A DNA stretch of 64,000 nucleotides, from assembly GCF_030291135.1 (NCBI RefSeq), contig NZ_CP127409.1:2976001-3040000 (forward strand), written 5' to 3'. Made by a program: the position numbers and the translations under genes. Positions 1 through 8,424 of this stretch are shown here, one piece after another. Under the pieces are notes generated by a model. That model made no database searches. It was not told where the DNA came from and worked only from the letters and a program-made list of their open reading frames with translations. The DNA is from Rhodanobacter thiooxydans (GTDB lineage: Bacteria > Pseudomonadota > Gammaproteobacteria > Xanthomonadales > Rhodanobacteraceae). Within the stretch, counting starts at the first letter, position 1. Every line of letters starts with the position of its first letter.

Positions 1-2526
1 GAAGGACCACGATCCGCTGGCGCGCAGCATGGTGTCGTTATGGGTATCGCGGCTGTTGCCGGCGGGCGTCTGCTGCTCGATCGACAACACCACGTTCTGC
101 GTGACCAGCGGCTTCCAGTGCAGTCCCACGCCGAGCATCGGCGAATGCACCGGCCACACCGAGCCGGCGGCACCGCTGCCGGCGAAGACGCGCGCGTAGG
201 CCGCCAGCGTATTGGCGTCGCCGCCGGTGAGATGCGGGTCGAAGCGGTATTGCGCCTCGAGCTGCAGGTAGCTGCGATAGGAGACGCCCGGCGCCGCCGC
301 GTTGGCCGCCGAGGACACGGTGTCGCCCAGGGTCATGTCCGCGTTGAAGCGCCACTTGCGGCCGAGATCCTCGTGCAGGCGACGCAGGCTGTAGCGCTGC
401 TGCTCCGTGTCTTCCCGCTCCGTGCCGTCGTTCCCGGCGTCGCTGGCAACGGCGGGACCGAGCTGGTCGATCGCCTGCGCCGCATAGGCCTGCGCCTGTG
501 CGTCGTCGCCCAGCTGCTGGTGCACGTACAGCAACTGCCGGGTCAATCCGGGATCGTCGGGATTGGCCCGGTGCGCGCGCTCGAACTGCGCCACCGCTTC
601 GTCCGGCGCACCCGCCTGCAGATAGGCGTAGCCCAACGAGGCGGCCAGCCGGCTGTCGTCGGGTGCCAGCGCACTGGCACGTTGCAGCGAAAGCAGCGCC
701 TGCTGCGCTTCGCCCGCCCGGCTTTGCAGGGCCGCCAGGCGCGCGTAGTAACGCGGATCGGCGTGCATCGCCACGGCATTTTCCAGATCGACCCGGGCCA
801 GCGCCGGGTCGCCCGGCTCGTCGGCCTGCGCGCGCAGCCACCAGTAGTTGTGGTCCTGCCGGCCGCCCCGCACCGCATACGTATCCAGCCAGGAACGCGC
901 GACGGCCGGGTCGTCGACGGTGAGCGCGGTGGTCGCGGCGGCCAGCAGATCGGCCGGCTGCATGTGCGCCGCCGGCACCGAACGCCAGGCTTGCAGGGCC
1001 GTGGCATAGTCCTGCGCGCTGTAGGCCTGATAAGCCAGCGCGCGGGTGATGTCGCTGCCTGGCTGGCGTCGGCGGGCCTCGGCGTAGGCGTACTCGGCGA
1101 GGCCGGGCCGGTCGTTGCCGTAGCAATCGCCGAGTTGCCGCCACAGTCCGGCCGGGTAGTCCGGCGAGAGGTCGGCCATCACCTGGCGGATCCCGTCGCA
1201 GTCGCGCAGGGCGCCCAGGATCGGAACCTGCGCCACGCGCAGCGGCACGCTTTCCAGCGGCTGCCGCAGGCGCGTGCGATCGTCCGGCGAAAACAGCGTC
1301 GGCTGCTCGCTGGCCAGCACCGCCAGGCGGGACAGCAGAGCTGCCCGGCCCGGATTACCGGCGAACGGATATGCACCCAGCAACAAATGCTTCGCCTCGC
1401 CGCGTGCACCGGCCTCGATCAGGCGATAGCTGAGCGGATCGAGCAGGCGGTAGCCCTCCGGCTGCGCGATCAGTGCTTCGGCCTGTTGCCCGGCCTCGGC
1501 ATGGCGGCCTTGCTGCAGAGCCAGGCTGAAACGCTCTTCGTGGAGGCTTCCGCCGGGCAATCGCGACAGCATGCGTTGCGCCGTCGTGCTGTCGCCGCGC
1601 GCCATCGCCAGCGGCACCGAAAGCCGCGCCTGCAGCACCGCGTTGGCGGGGTGGCGCGTGGCATAGCGAAACAGCAACCCCGGCCGGTCTCGCGCCACCG
1701 ACGCGAGCAGGTCCAGCCACTGTCGCTCATCCTTTTCGCTGGTGAATGCGGGCTGGCGGGCGGCCATGTAGGCGGCCAGCCGCTTGCGGTCGCCGCGCTG
1801 GTCGAGGGCCGCGGCCATGGCCAGATCCTGCGCCGGCGCATCCAGCCCGCCGCGCGCTTGCAGCTGGCGCGCCGCATCCAGCTCGCCGAGCTGAAGCAGC
1901 AGGTTGAACCACTGGCCGCGCTCGTCGGCACTGAGCTTGTCGCTCGTCTCGAGTTCGGCCAGCTGCGCGACAGCGCGCTGACGATCACCGAGGTAGATCG
2001 CGCGCTGCACCAGTGCATGGCGCAAGGCGCGGCCTTCGGGGCTGCGCGCGAAATCCCGGGCATCGAGCTCCGCCTGCGCCCTGGCAAGATCGCCCACCTG
2101 CAGGTCGTCGAAGCCACGCTGGGCGCGGCATGTCGGCCGGTTGTCGCGAGCGCAGTCGACCGCCGCTGCCGTGGCAACAGGTGCGGCGACACGCAGCCGC
2201 GGGTCATCCGGCGTATAGCGGCGTTGTTCGTCCAGCACCTGGCTCGCCTGCACCGCATGACCGAAATGCCGGTAGGCCCCGGCCAGGTCCAGTGCCGTGT
2301 CGATATCCTGCGGCGCCAGCGTCCGCGCACGCTCGAACTCCGCCACCGCGGTGCGCTCGTCGCCGCTACGCATGGCCGCGTAGCCGGCCTGTCGATGCGG
2401 GTACACCAGGAACTGCCGGTAGCGGCTGCCGCCGGCGGCCGGCTCCTGTCCCGCCGCGTGGAGTGGCCACGCCGGCGCCAGCGCGAACAGCGCCAGCGCG
2501 CAGTGGATGGGCCATGGCCGTTTCAT
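1..2526 (-). CDS. nfrA: NfrA-like outer-membrane polysaccharide export/phage N4 adsorption protein A (C-terminus outside window)
   Basis: 842 codons are visible; the C-terminus lies beyond the left edge. The protein starts MKRPWPIHCALALFALAPAW, a Sec signal peptide, followed by several hundred residues of TPR-like helical repeats (for example AALQSRAGEAQQALLSLQRA). From about residue 710 it enters the NfrA C-terminal region (RRLHEDLGRKWRFNADMTLG), which reads as the start of an outer-membrane beta-barrel. In E. coli NfrA is the outer-membrane partner of the synthase NfrB and is needed for phage N4 adsorption. The start ATG overlaps the nfrB stop as ATGA, so the two are translationally coupled. 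The order wecB-nfrB-nfrA suggests synthesis followed by export of an amino-sugar polymer. Assignment rests on domain order plus the NfrB neighbour. Confidence 0.85.
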   Translation of the reverse strand, partial: MKRPWPIHCALALFALAPAWPLHAAGQEPAAGGSRYRQFLVYPHRQAGYAAMRSGDERTAVAEFERARTLAPQDIDTALDLAGAYRHFGHAVQASQVLDEQRRYTPDDPRLRVAAPVATAAAVDCARDNRPTCRAQRGFDDLQVGDLARAQAELDARDFARSPEGRALRHALVQRAIYLGDRQRAVAQLAELETSDKLSADERGQWFNLLLQLGELDAARQLQARGGLDAPAQDLAMAAALDQRGDRKRLAAYMAARQPAFTSEKDERQWLDLLASVARDRPGLLFRYATRHPANAVLQARLSVPLAMARGDSTTAQRMLSRLPGGSLHEERFSLALQQGRHAEAGQQAEALIAQPEGYRLLDPLSYRLIEAGARGEAKHLLLGAYPFAGNPGRAALLSRLAVLASEQPTLFSPDDRTRLRQPLESVPLRVAQVPILGALRDCDGIRQVMADLSPDYPAGLWRQLGDCYGNDRPGLAEYAYAEARRRQPGSDITRALAYQAYSAQDYATALQAWRSVPAAHMQPADLLAAATTALTVDDPAVARSWLDTYAVRGGRQDHNYWWLRAQADEPGDPALARVDLENAVAMHADPRYYARLAALQSRAGEAQQALLSLQRASALAPDDSRLAASLGYAYLQAGAPDEAVAQFERAHRANPDDPGLTRQLLYVHQQLGDDAQAQAYAAQAIDQLGPAVASDAGNDGTEREDTEQQRYSLRRLHEDLGRKWRFNADMTLGDTVSSAANAAAPGVSYRSYLQLEAQYRFDPHLTGGDANTLAAYARVFAGSGAAGSVWPVHSPMLGVGLHWKPLVTQNVVLSIEQQTPAGNSRDTHNDTMLRASGSWSF

Positions 2527-4760
2527 GCTGCCTCCTCCGCTGGCGCCAGCGAGCGCACCGGCATGGCGGCCTCCAGGTCGAGCAGCAGGTCGATGTCCGG
2601 CTGCAATGTCGCCTGGAGGGCCAGCATGCGATCCAGCGTTTCCTGATTGATCACGCCCTGTTCGACCAGGAACTTCCCCAGCGGCTGCGGGCTGCGCGCG
2701 TGGCTGAGCAGCAGCGACCTGAACGCCACCGCATCCAGGTGCCCCTGTGCCACCAGGATTTCGCCCAGCATGACCTGGCGCGACACGTAGCTGTCCCATA
2801 ACGATGTCACGCGGTCGCCACGGATCCGCCCGCTGCGCGTCGCGTCGTCGAGCAGACGGTACGGGTCGCGCTCGTGGCGGCACGCGTGCGCGTACCGGCA
2901 ACGCAGCCCGACCGCGACCTGGCCCTTGTGCGCAATCACGTAACGCACCGGCCGGTCGAGCTGGCGTGCGATCGCCGCCAGCGACACCGGGTCGATGTAG
3001 GACTCGCTGGCGAGAACCAGCGTGCGGCCTTCGTGGCGCAACGGCAACACGGCGTAGTGCAATGCCAGGCACGCTGGCAGCACATCCAGCAATGCGCGCG
3101 ACAACCCGGCGAAGTCCACCGATTCGCAACCGACGCCAATCTGCTCGGCGATCGAGCAGGCCAGTTGTGCGGCGGTGATCCGGGATTCGTGGACCATCGA
3201 GCTGCCCAGTTGCAGGCCGTCGATGCGGTGCAGTTCCGCCTCGCGCAATTCCTGCGCCGAGACCACGCCGTTCGCGACCAGTATCTCGCCGAGCGAGCGT
3301 TTGGCACGGTTCTCGCCGCCGATGCTGGGGAAGTCGTGGGTGGTCTTGTCCCAGGCCACGCGCCGCGGGTCGCCACACTTGATGATCTGCCGGATCGCGC
3401 GCCAGTTGGCCAGGAAATTGATCAGGTTGCCCCACAGCAGTCGCGGTATCGACAACAGCCCCTGCTTCACGCCGTAATAGCCGGACACGAAGATGATCCG
3501 CTGCAGCATGCGGTTGCCCATCAACGCGATGTTCGCCGTGAGAACGAGATCGAACCACGGCTGCCCCTCGAAGATCGACACGAAGCGCGGCGCCTCGGTC
3601 CACACCTGCTGCAGCAGCCAGAGCATGACCAGCTGCAGCAGGATCAGCATCGCGGCGAAACTGACGAAGTTGCTGATCGCGCCCTTGCGGTCGCGCCACA
3701 GGAAATAATTGAGCACCCAGCCGTGCCCCCAGCCGTGGGTGCGGTAGCCCTGGTAGACGATGCCGATGATCCAGCGCGACTTCTGCCGCACCGCCGTCGC
3801 CAGGCGGTCGGGAAAATATTCGCGCACGCAGATCACGTTGGACTCGCGCCAGCTCTGGCCAAGAAGGCTCTCGCCGGCGTCATGCCGCTGGTAGCGCAGC
3901 ACCGGGAAGCGCACGAAGATCTCCTCCATGCCCTTGGCCTTCAGGCGCAGGCCGATGTCGTAATCCTCGGTCAGGCTCTGCACGTCGAACGCGATGCCAT
4001 TGCCCGCCTCGATCAGCGTGAGCACGGCGCGCCGACTGAAGCAGGTGCCGACGCCGGCGCTGGGCACCTGCCCGGCCAGCGCCTCGCGCATGGGCACGTC
4101 CTTGCCGTGCAGCTCGGCGAACTCGTCCAGGTAATGCAGGCTGGTGAAGTTGTTCCACTGCCGCGCAAACGGGTAGACCGGCAGCTGGATCAGGTCCTTG
4201 CGGTCGACCAGGTAGTTGAACAGCCGCAGCTCGTGCGCGCACACGACGTCCTCGGCATCGTGCAGGATGAAGCCCTCGAACGTCATGCGGGCGCGCCGTT
4301 CGAACTGCAGGATGGCGTCCAGCACGTTGTTGAGGCAGTCGGCCTTGCTGGTCGGCCCCGGCCGCGCGCACACCACCTTGTGCACGTTGGGAAAGCGCGC
4401 ACACACCTCGTCGACATCGCGCTGGGTATCGGGATCGTTCGGATAGGTGCCGACGAAGATGTGGTAGTTCTCGTAGTCCAGCGTGGTCGCCGCCAGCTCG
4501 GCCATGTGGCCGATCACGCCGGTTTCATTCCAGGCCGGCACCATGATCGCCAGCGGTTTTTCCGCCGGACGGTACAGCTCGTGATAGTTGGTGTGCTCGT
4601 GCCGCTGGTAGACCACCATTGACTTCCACAACCGACGCAGCCAGTAGGCGATGTCGATGAACAGGTCGTCCAGGCCGCTGACCAGCATCAGCAGGGCGAT
4701 CGCGATGACGGCCACGCTCAGGCCGTAGAGATAGGTCGAGAATGCATCCAGCCACCACAT
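2523..4760 (-). CDS. nfrB: NfrB-like c-di-GMP-responsive GT2 glycosyltransferase (phage N4 adsorption protein B)
   Basis: 745 aa inner-membrane processive glycosyltransferase. An N-terminal membrane helix (about 10-30) is followed by a GT2 domain with IMVPAWNETGVIG, an acidic HDAEDVV motif near residue 168, TEDYD near 265 and QKSRW near 326, the D,D,TED,QxxRW pattern of cellulose-synthase-like enzymes. Further membrane segments lie about 350-450. The C-terminal 250 residues contain three MshEN-like motifs: RSLGEILVANGVVSAQEL (about 487), VMLGEILVAQGHLDAVAF (about 662) and PLGKFLVEQGVINQETL (about 692). MshEN domains bind c-di-GMP, and E. coli NfrB is controlled this way. GGAGG lies six to seven bases before the ATG. 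It follows wecB by 15 bp and overlaps nfrA by 4 bp. Confidence 0.93.
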   Translation of the reverse strand: MWWLDAFSTYLYGLSVAVIAIALLMLVSGLDDLFIDIAYWLRRLWKSMVVYQRHEHTNYHELYRPAEKPLAIMVPAWNETGVIGHMAELAATTLDYENYHIFVGTYPNDPDTQRDVDEVCARFPNVHKVVCARPGPTSKADCLNNVLDAILQFERRARMTFEGFILHDAEDVVCAHELRLFNYLVDRKDLIQLPVYPFARQWNNFTSLHYLDEFAELHGKDVPMREALAGQVPSAGVGTCFSRRAVLTLIEAGNGIAFDVQSLTEDYDIGLRLKAKGMEEIFVRFPVLRYQRHDAGESLLGQSWRESNVICVREYFPDRLATAVRQKSRWIIGIVYQGYRTHGWGHGWVLNYFLWRDRKGAISNFVSFAAMLILLQLVMLWLLQQVWTEAPRFVSIFEGQPWFDLVLTANIALMGNRMLQRIIFVSGYYGVKQGLLSIPRLLWGNLINFLANWRAIRQIIKCGDPRRVAWDKTTHDFPSIGGENRAKRSLGEILVANGVVSAQELREAELHRIDGLQLGSSMVHESRITAAQLACSIAEQIGVGCESVDFAGLSRALLDVLPACLALHYAVLPLRHEGRTLVLASESYIDPVSLAAIARQLDRPVRYVIAHKGQVAVGLRCRYAHACRHERDPYRLLDDATRSGRIRGDRVTSLWDSYVSRQVMLGEILVAQGHLDAVAFRSLLLSHARSPQPLGKFLVEQGVINQETLDRMLALQATLQPDIDLLLDLEAAMPVRSLAPAEEAA

Positions 4761-4775
4761 GCCGCACCTCCATTG

Positions 4776-5888
4776 CTAGACCGCGGTGCGCAGGTGTTCG
4801 CCGCACGCCAGCGCGTTCTGCAGCACATCGACGATCCGGATGCTGGCCTGGCCATCACCGAATGGATTGCCTGCGCGCGCCATCGACTGGTACGCGGCCG
4901 GGTCGGACCAAAGCGCCTCGATCTGCCTCGTGATGGACTCGCGCTTTGTACCGGCCAGCCGGGCACAGCCAGTCTCGACCGCTTCCGGCCGCTCGGTTTC
5001 GGTACGCAGCACCAGCAGCGGCACGCCGAAGGTGGGCGCCTCTTCCTGCAGGCCGCCGGAGTCGGTCAGCACCAGCCAGGAGTCGACCAGCGCCTGCTGC
5101 ATGTCCAGGTAGTCGAACGGCAGGCTCAGGTGCACGTTGGCCAGCCCGCCGAGGATGGCGTGCACGGGCTGGCCCACCACCGGGTTGAGGTGCACCGGGA
5201 ACAGCACCTGCAGCTCCGGGTGGCGATTCGCGACATCGGCGATCGCATGGCAGATCTCGCGCAGGTCGCTGCCCCAGTTCTCGCGGCGATGGGCGGTGAC
5301 CAGCAGGTGGCCGCGCCCCTCCACCCGGCGCTGTATCCGGTGGTGCCGCACCACCCAGTGCTGCGCGTCGATCACGGTATTGCCGGTGACGAAGACATGC
5401 TCGTGCGGGATCGCCTCTGCGCGCAGCGCCTGCGCCGCACGCTCGGTCGGTGCGAAATGGAACCGGGTGATCCGGCTGACCATCTGGCGCAGGCCTTCCT
5501 CGGGGAACGGCCGCTCCAGGTCATAGGTGCGCAGGCCCGCCTCGACGTGCGCGACCGGAACGCGGTGGTGGAAGCCGCACAGCGCGCCGAGGAAGGTGCT
5601 CTCGGTATCGCCCTGCACCACCACCAGCGACCAGGACCCGTCCGACATCACGCTGTCGAGCAGGCCGCGGCAGCGCACGCTGAACTCGTGCAGCCCGTCG
5701 CCGACACGATCGAGCGAAATGTCGGGAACGATGCCGAAGCAGGCAAGCATCTGACGCGCCATCTCGTCGTGCTGCCCGGTATGCAACCAGTGCGGCCGCA
5801 CCCAGTCGCTGGCGCGCATGCAGTGATACAGCGGTGCCAGCTTGATGATCTCCGGGCGTGTGCCACAGACAATCAGTGCATCCTGCAT
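4776..5888 (-). CDS. wecB: UDP-N-acetylglucosamine 2-epimerase (non-hydrolysing)
   Basis: 370 aa, the normal length for WecB. It interconverts UDP-GlcNAc and UDP-ManNAc in the cytoplasm. Signature stretches are VCGTRPEIIKLAPL at the N-terminus, GDTESTFLGAL, HVEAGLRTYDLERPFPEE, VTAHRRENWG and LTDSGGLQEEAPTFGVP with the following RTETERPE. GGGGGAGA lies seven bases before the ATG. It is the first gene of a three-gene operon with nfrB (15 bp gap) and nfrA (4 bp overlap), so its UDP-ManNAc product is the likely donor or precursor for NfrB. This matches E. coli work in which NfrB/NfrA activity needs WecB, although there wecB sits in a different operon. Symbol chosen by family; a second wecB elsewhere in the genome is possible. 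Confidence 0.95.
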   Translation of the reverse strand: MQDALIVCGTRPEIIKLAPLYHCMRASDWVRPHWLHTGQHDEMARQMLACFGIVPDISLDRVGDGLHEFSVRCRGLLDSVMSDGSWSLVVVQGDTESTFLGALCGFHHRVPVAHVEAGLRTYDLERPFPEEGLRQMVSRITRFHFAPTERAAQALRAEAIPHEHVFVTGNTVIDAQHWVVRHHRIQRRVEGRGHLLVTAHRRENWGSDLREICHAIADVANRHPELQVLFPVHLNPVVGQPVHAILGGLANVHLSLPFDYLDMQQALVDSWLVLTDSGGLQEEAPTFGVPLLVLRTETERPEAVETGCARLAGTKRESITRQIEALWSDPAAYQSMARAGNPFGDGQASIRIVDVLQNALACGEHLRTAV

Positions 5889-6070
5889 GTGCTTTCTCCC
5901 CCACAGGACGGCAACACGGTCCTGCTACGCGGGCATCCTGCCCATGTCCCCACTATCGCGAAAAGCCGACCGCAAGCGCCTCAATGGGCGGGGGGAGTGC
6001 CTGCGATCGAGCCCGTATCGGCGGTCACGAGTACCGCCTTGTTGTTCAATATTGCGAACTGCAAGTTAAA

Positions 6071-6090
6071 TCAACGAAAATTTTCGATGA
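6071..6090. promoter_or_regulatory. Near-perfect 20-bp palindrome in the wecB/DUF2334 divergent region (operator candidate)
   Basis: The sequence around CGAAAATTTTCG is a perfect 12-bp palindrome at 6075-6086. Symmetry continues through TCA at 6071-6073 and TGA at 6088-6090 with a single mismatched pair (6074/6087), giving 9 of 10 matching half-site positions. It lies in an AT-rich patch between the divergent wecB operon (start 5888) and the DUF2334 gene (start 6295), where a shared regulator would bind. Which protein binds is unknown; the binding role is inferred from symmetry and position. Confidence 0.45.
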
Positions 6091-6108
6091 ATTCTCCTTG
6101 TTGTGTCC

Positions 6109-6132
6109 TTGACATGATGTGTGATTTATAAT
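6109..6132 (+). promoter_or_regulatory. Possible promoter of the DUF2334 gene
   Basis: A consensus -10 hexamer TATAAT lies at 6127-6132 in an AT-rich stretch. A consensus TTGACA lies at 6109-6114, but the spacer is only 12 bp, too short for a normal sigma-70 pair. The -10 may therefore work with a weaker -35 further upstream or with an activator. A transcript starting here would have a leader of about 155 nt. Confidence 0.35.
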
Positions 6133-6138
6133 AGCCAA

Positions 6139-6207
6139 GCCAGCCAAGCTGGCGATCGGCTGCAAGCAAGCTTGCCAACGGAGGGCAAGGCGTCCCTTTC
6201 ACGGGAC
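6139..6207 (+). other. Structured 5' leader with three stem-loops upstream of the DUF2334 gene
   Basis: Three simple hairpins can be drawn in the putative leader: GCCAGC/GCTGGC with a CAA loop (6139-6153), CTTGCC/GGCAAG with a 7-nt loop (6171-6189), and GTCCC/GGGAC with a 6-nt loop (6192-6207). No known riboswitch consensus is recognisable; in particular the GEMM c-di-GMP aptamer core is absent. Short stems also occur by chance in GC-rich DNA, so function is uncertain. Confidence 0.35.
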
Positions 6208-6294
6208 AGGGGCCTGGGCATTCGGGATGTGTATTGCACTTCCAGCAGCGCGCTGACTGCGCGCCTGCCCAACCACCGCGTGAGAGGAACTCCC

Positions 6295-8058
6295 ATGACC
6301 AAGTCAACGCTTGTCGGGCTGTCGACTTTCAAGTCCGTCATCATCAGTGCGGCACTGCTGTTCGCTGCGGCATCCAGTCCGATGACCGTCGCCACGCCGG
6401 CGACGGCCGTGCGCACCACCGGCGACCGCATGCTTCCCGCGCCACCGCCCCCCCCGCGCGCGGCGCTGCCGGAGAAGAAGTCGACCGTCGTCTCCCCGAC
6501 GACGACCCGTCTGCTGGCACCGGCACTGCTGCAGGCGGTGAACCAGTACGCCGGCGCGCCCGGCGCGAACCCGAACCAGAACACGCTGGTGTTGTACGAC
6601 AGCTCCGGCCAGTGGGGCTGGCTGGGTGAAGCCTACGGCGTGATGGCCGGAAACCTGGTCACCCACGGCAGCAAGTACACCCTGCATCCGGCGGCGGCTT
6701 ACGTCGCGGGCGAGCTCGGCGGCTATACCGGCCTGGTCTACGTCGGCTCGACCTACGACGAGCCGCTGCCGACCGCATTGCTGGACGACGTGCTGGCGAC
6801 CAGCAAACCGGTGCTGTGGATGAACGACAACATCTGGCAACTGGCCGCCCGTGCAAGCAACTTCGCCGGGCAGTACGGCTTCACGCCGATGTTCTTCGAC
6901 TTCAGCAATGCGCTGGCGGTGACCTACAAGGGGGTCGCGCTGCAGCGCAATGCGCTGGCGGTGCCCACTGGCCTGCTGCAGACGGCGATCAACGACCCCA
7001 CCAGGGCGCAGGTACTCGCCACGGCCAGCAACGACGTCGGCGGCACCATCAACTGGGCCACCCGCGGCGCCAACCTGACCTACATTGGCGAGATTCCCTT
7101 CAGCTACACGGGGCCGAACGACCGCTACCTCGCGGCCGTCGACCTGATCGGCAAGGTGTCCAACCCGTCCATGCCGTCGCGCAAGCGCGCGCTGGTGCGC
7201 ATCGAGGACGTCAGCGCGGACGCCGACCCGACCGAATTGCGCGCGATCGCCGACTATCTGTACAAAAAGCACGTGCCTTTCAGCGTGGCGGTGATCCCGT
7301 TCTACAAGGATCCGAACGGGGTATACAACAACGGCGTGCCGGTCAGCACACACCTCTACCAGGCCAGCGGCGTGGTCCAGGCACTGCGCTACATGCAGTC
7401 GAGGGGCGGCACACTGCTGATGCACGGATATACGCACCAGTACTCGAATGTCGACAATCCCTACAGTGGCGTAACCGCTGACGATTTCGAGTTCTACCGC
7501 GCGCACATCAGCACCAACAACTACGTCATCTACGACACGCCGGTGGCCGAAGACTCCGCACTGTGGGCGCAGGGGCGCATCGCAAGCAGCCAGCAGGAAT
7601 TCGCCAAGGCGGGTTTCACCGTGCCGAACATCTTCGAGCCGCCGCACTACGCGGCCTCGGCGATCGACTACCAGGTATTCCAGCCCGCGTTCACCGCACG
7701 CTACGACCGCGGCCTGTATGCGGCCGGCTGGTGCCCGAACGGGGCCTGCGGAACCGGCACCCCGGACTACACCCGGATCTACGGCGAGTTCTATCCCTAC
7801 CTGGTGCGCGACATCTACGGCTCGGTGGTGATCCCGGAGCAGCTCGGCAACGTCGAACTGACCGAGTTCAACCACAACCCGCCGCGCTACCCGGCCGACA
7901 TCCTCTACAGCGCCAACTGCAACACCGTGATCCAGGATGGCGTGCAGAGCTTCTTCTTCCACCCGTACCTGAGCATCAGCTACCTGAAGCAGATCGTCGA
8001 AGGCCTACAGGCGATGGGCTACACCTTCGTGCCCGCGAACACCGTCAAGCAGGGCTGA
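6295..8058 (+). CDS. Secreted DUF2334 polysaccharide-deacetylase-like protein
   Basis: 587 aa from the ATG at 6295, which has AGAGGAAC seven bases upstream; the frame is open further upstream but without a ribosome site. The N-terminus is a signal peptide (STFKSVIISAALLFAAASS) followed by a proline-rich linker. The C-terminal half, about 295-587, carries the DUF2334 signature related to NodB deacetylases: RIEDVSADADP (about 301), HGYTH (about 377-381, candidate metal ligands), EPPHYAAS (about 448) and FFFHPYLS (about 551). The middle region (95-290) looks like a Rossmann-type domain of unknown role. Divergent from wecB-nfrB-nfrA, it probably modifies the polymer made there, perhaps by removing N-acetyl groups outside the cytoplasm. 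The activity is inferred, not shown. Confidence 0.85.
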   Translation: MTKSTLVGLSTFKSVIISAALLFAAASSPMTVATPATAVRTTGDRMLPAPPPPPRAALPEKKSTVVSPTTTRLLAPALLQAVNQYAGAPGANPNQNTLVLYDSSGQWGWLGEAYGVMAGNLVTHGSKYTLHPAAAYVAGELGGYTGLVYVGSTYDEPLPTALLDDVLATSKPVLWMNDNIWQLAARASNFAGQYGFTPMFFDFSNALAVTYKGVALQRNALAVPTGLLQTAINDPTRAQVLATASNDVGGTINWATRGANLTYIGEIPFSYTGPNDRYLAAVDLIGKVSNPSMPSRKRALVRIEDVSADADPTELRAIADYLYKKHVPFSVAVIPFYKDPNGVYNNGVPVSTHLYQASGVVQALRYMQSRGGTLLMHGYTHQYSNVDNPYSGVTADDFEFYRAHISTNNYVIYDTPVAEDSALWAQGRIASSQQEFAKAGFTVPNIFEPPHYAASAIDYQVFQPAFTARYDRGLYAAGWCPNGACGTGTPDYTRIYGEFYPYLVRDIYGSVVIPEQLGNVELTEFNHNPPRYPADILYSANCNTVIQDGVQSFFFHPYLSISYLKQIVEGLQAMGYTFVPANTVKQG

Positions 8059-8424
8059 CGACGCAGGACTGCTGGGCCGCCGATGGAACGGCGGCCCAGC
8101 GGCGGGGCGTGTCTCGAACACACCCCCGCATCGCAACCAGGGGCGTGCCACCGGCACAATATCGCGCACCCCGAAGCCGGCTATCCCGGCCAGTCGCTAC
8201 CGGCGATGCACCGCATGGATGCGGCAATTTGCCCTGCCGATCACGCCAGGATGCGGGCGCGGGCGCAGCCACTCGCGTATCCTAGGCGCCTGTCGCCGCG
8301 CCCATCCCGGCGCTCGCAAGGCACCGTGGCCACGGCCGCCCTCCCCGCGAGTCCCCATCTCCGGCCAGCCGGATGGCATGGCGTGCGACTTCCCCGACGG
8401 CGCAACAAGGCGAGACGACCGACC
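8059..8424. other. Intergenic region between the DUF2334 gene and fpr, with a strong hairpin
   Basis: 366 bp. An 11-bp perfect stem (8071-8081 with 8090-8100, loop GATGGAAC) follows the DUF2334 stop by 12 nt and probably acts as a 3'-end or terminator structure, although there is no T-run. No gene-like frame with a ribosome site was found in the rest. The fpr promoter presumably lies in the last 150 bp, but no clear hexamers stand out. Confidence 0.5.

Noticed and set aside
40-2646. 868-codon open frame on the plus strand across nfrA and the end of nfrB
   Set aside because: Arg/Gln/Val/His-rich low-information translation with no family motif, typical of an antisense frame in GC-rich DNA. 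The minus-strand NfrA frame has a signal peptide, TPRs and an ATGA junction with nfrB.
6109-6132. Canonical sigma-70 promoter from TTGACA and TATAAT
   Set aside because: Both hexamers are perfect, but the spacer is 12 bp instead of 16-18, so they cannot be used together in the normal way; kept only as a low-confidence -10 candidate.
6133-6294. c-di-GMP (GEMM) riboswitch upstream of the DUF2334 gene
   Set aside because: Tempting because NfrB is c-di-GMP-controlled, but the conserved aptamer core and tetraloop-receptor pairs are missing.
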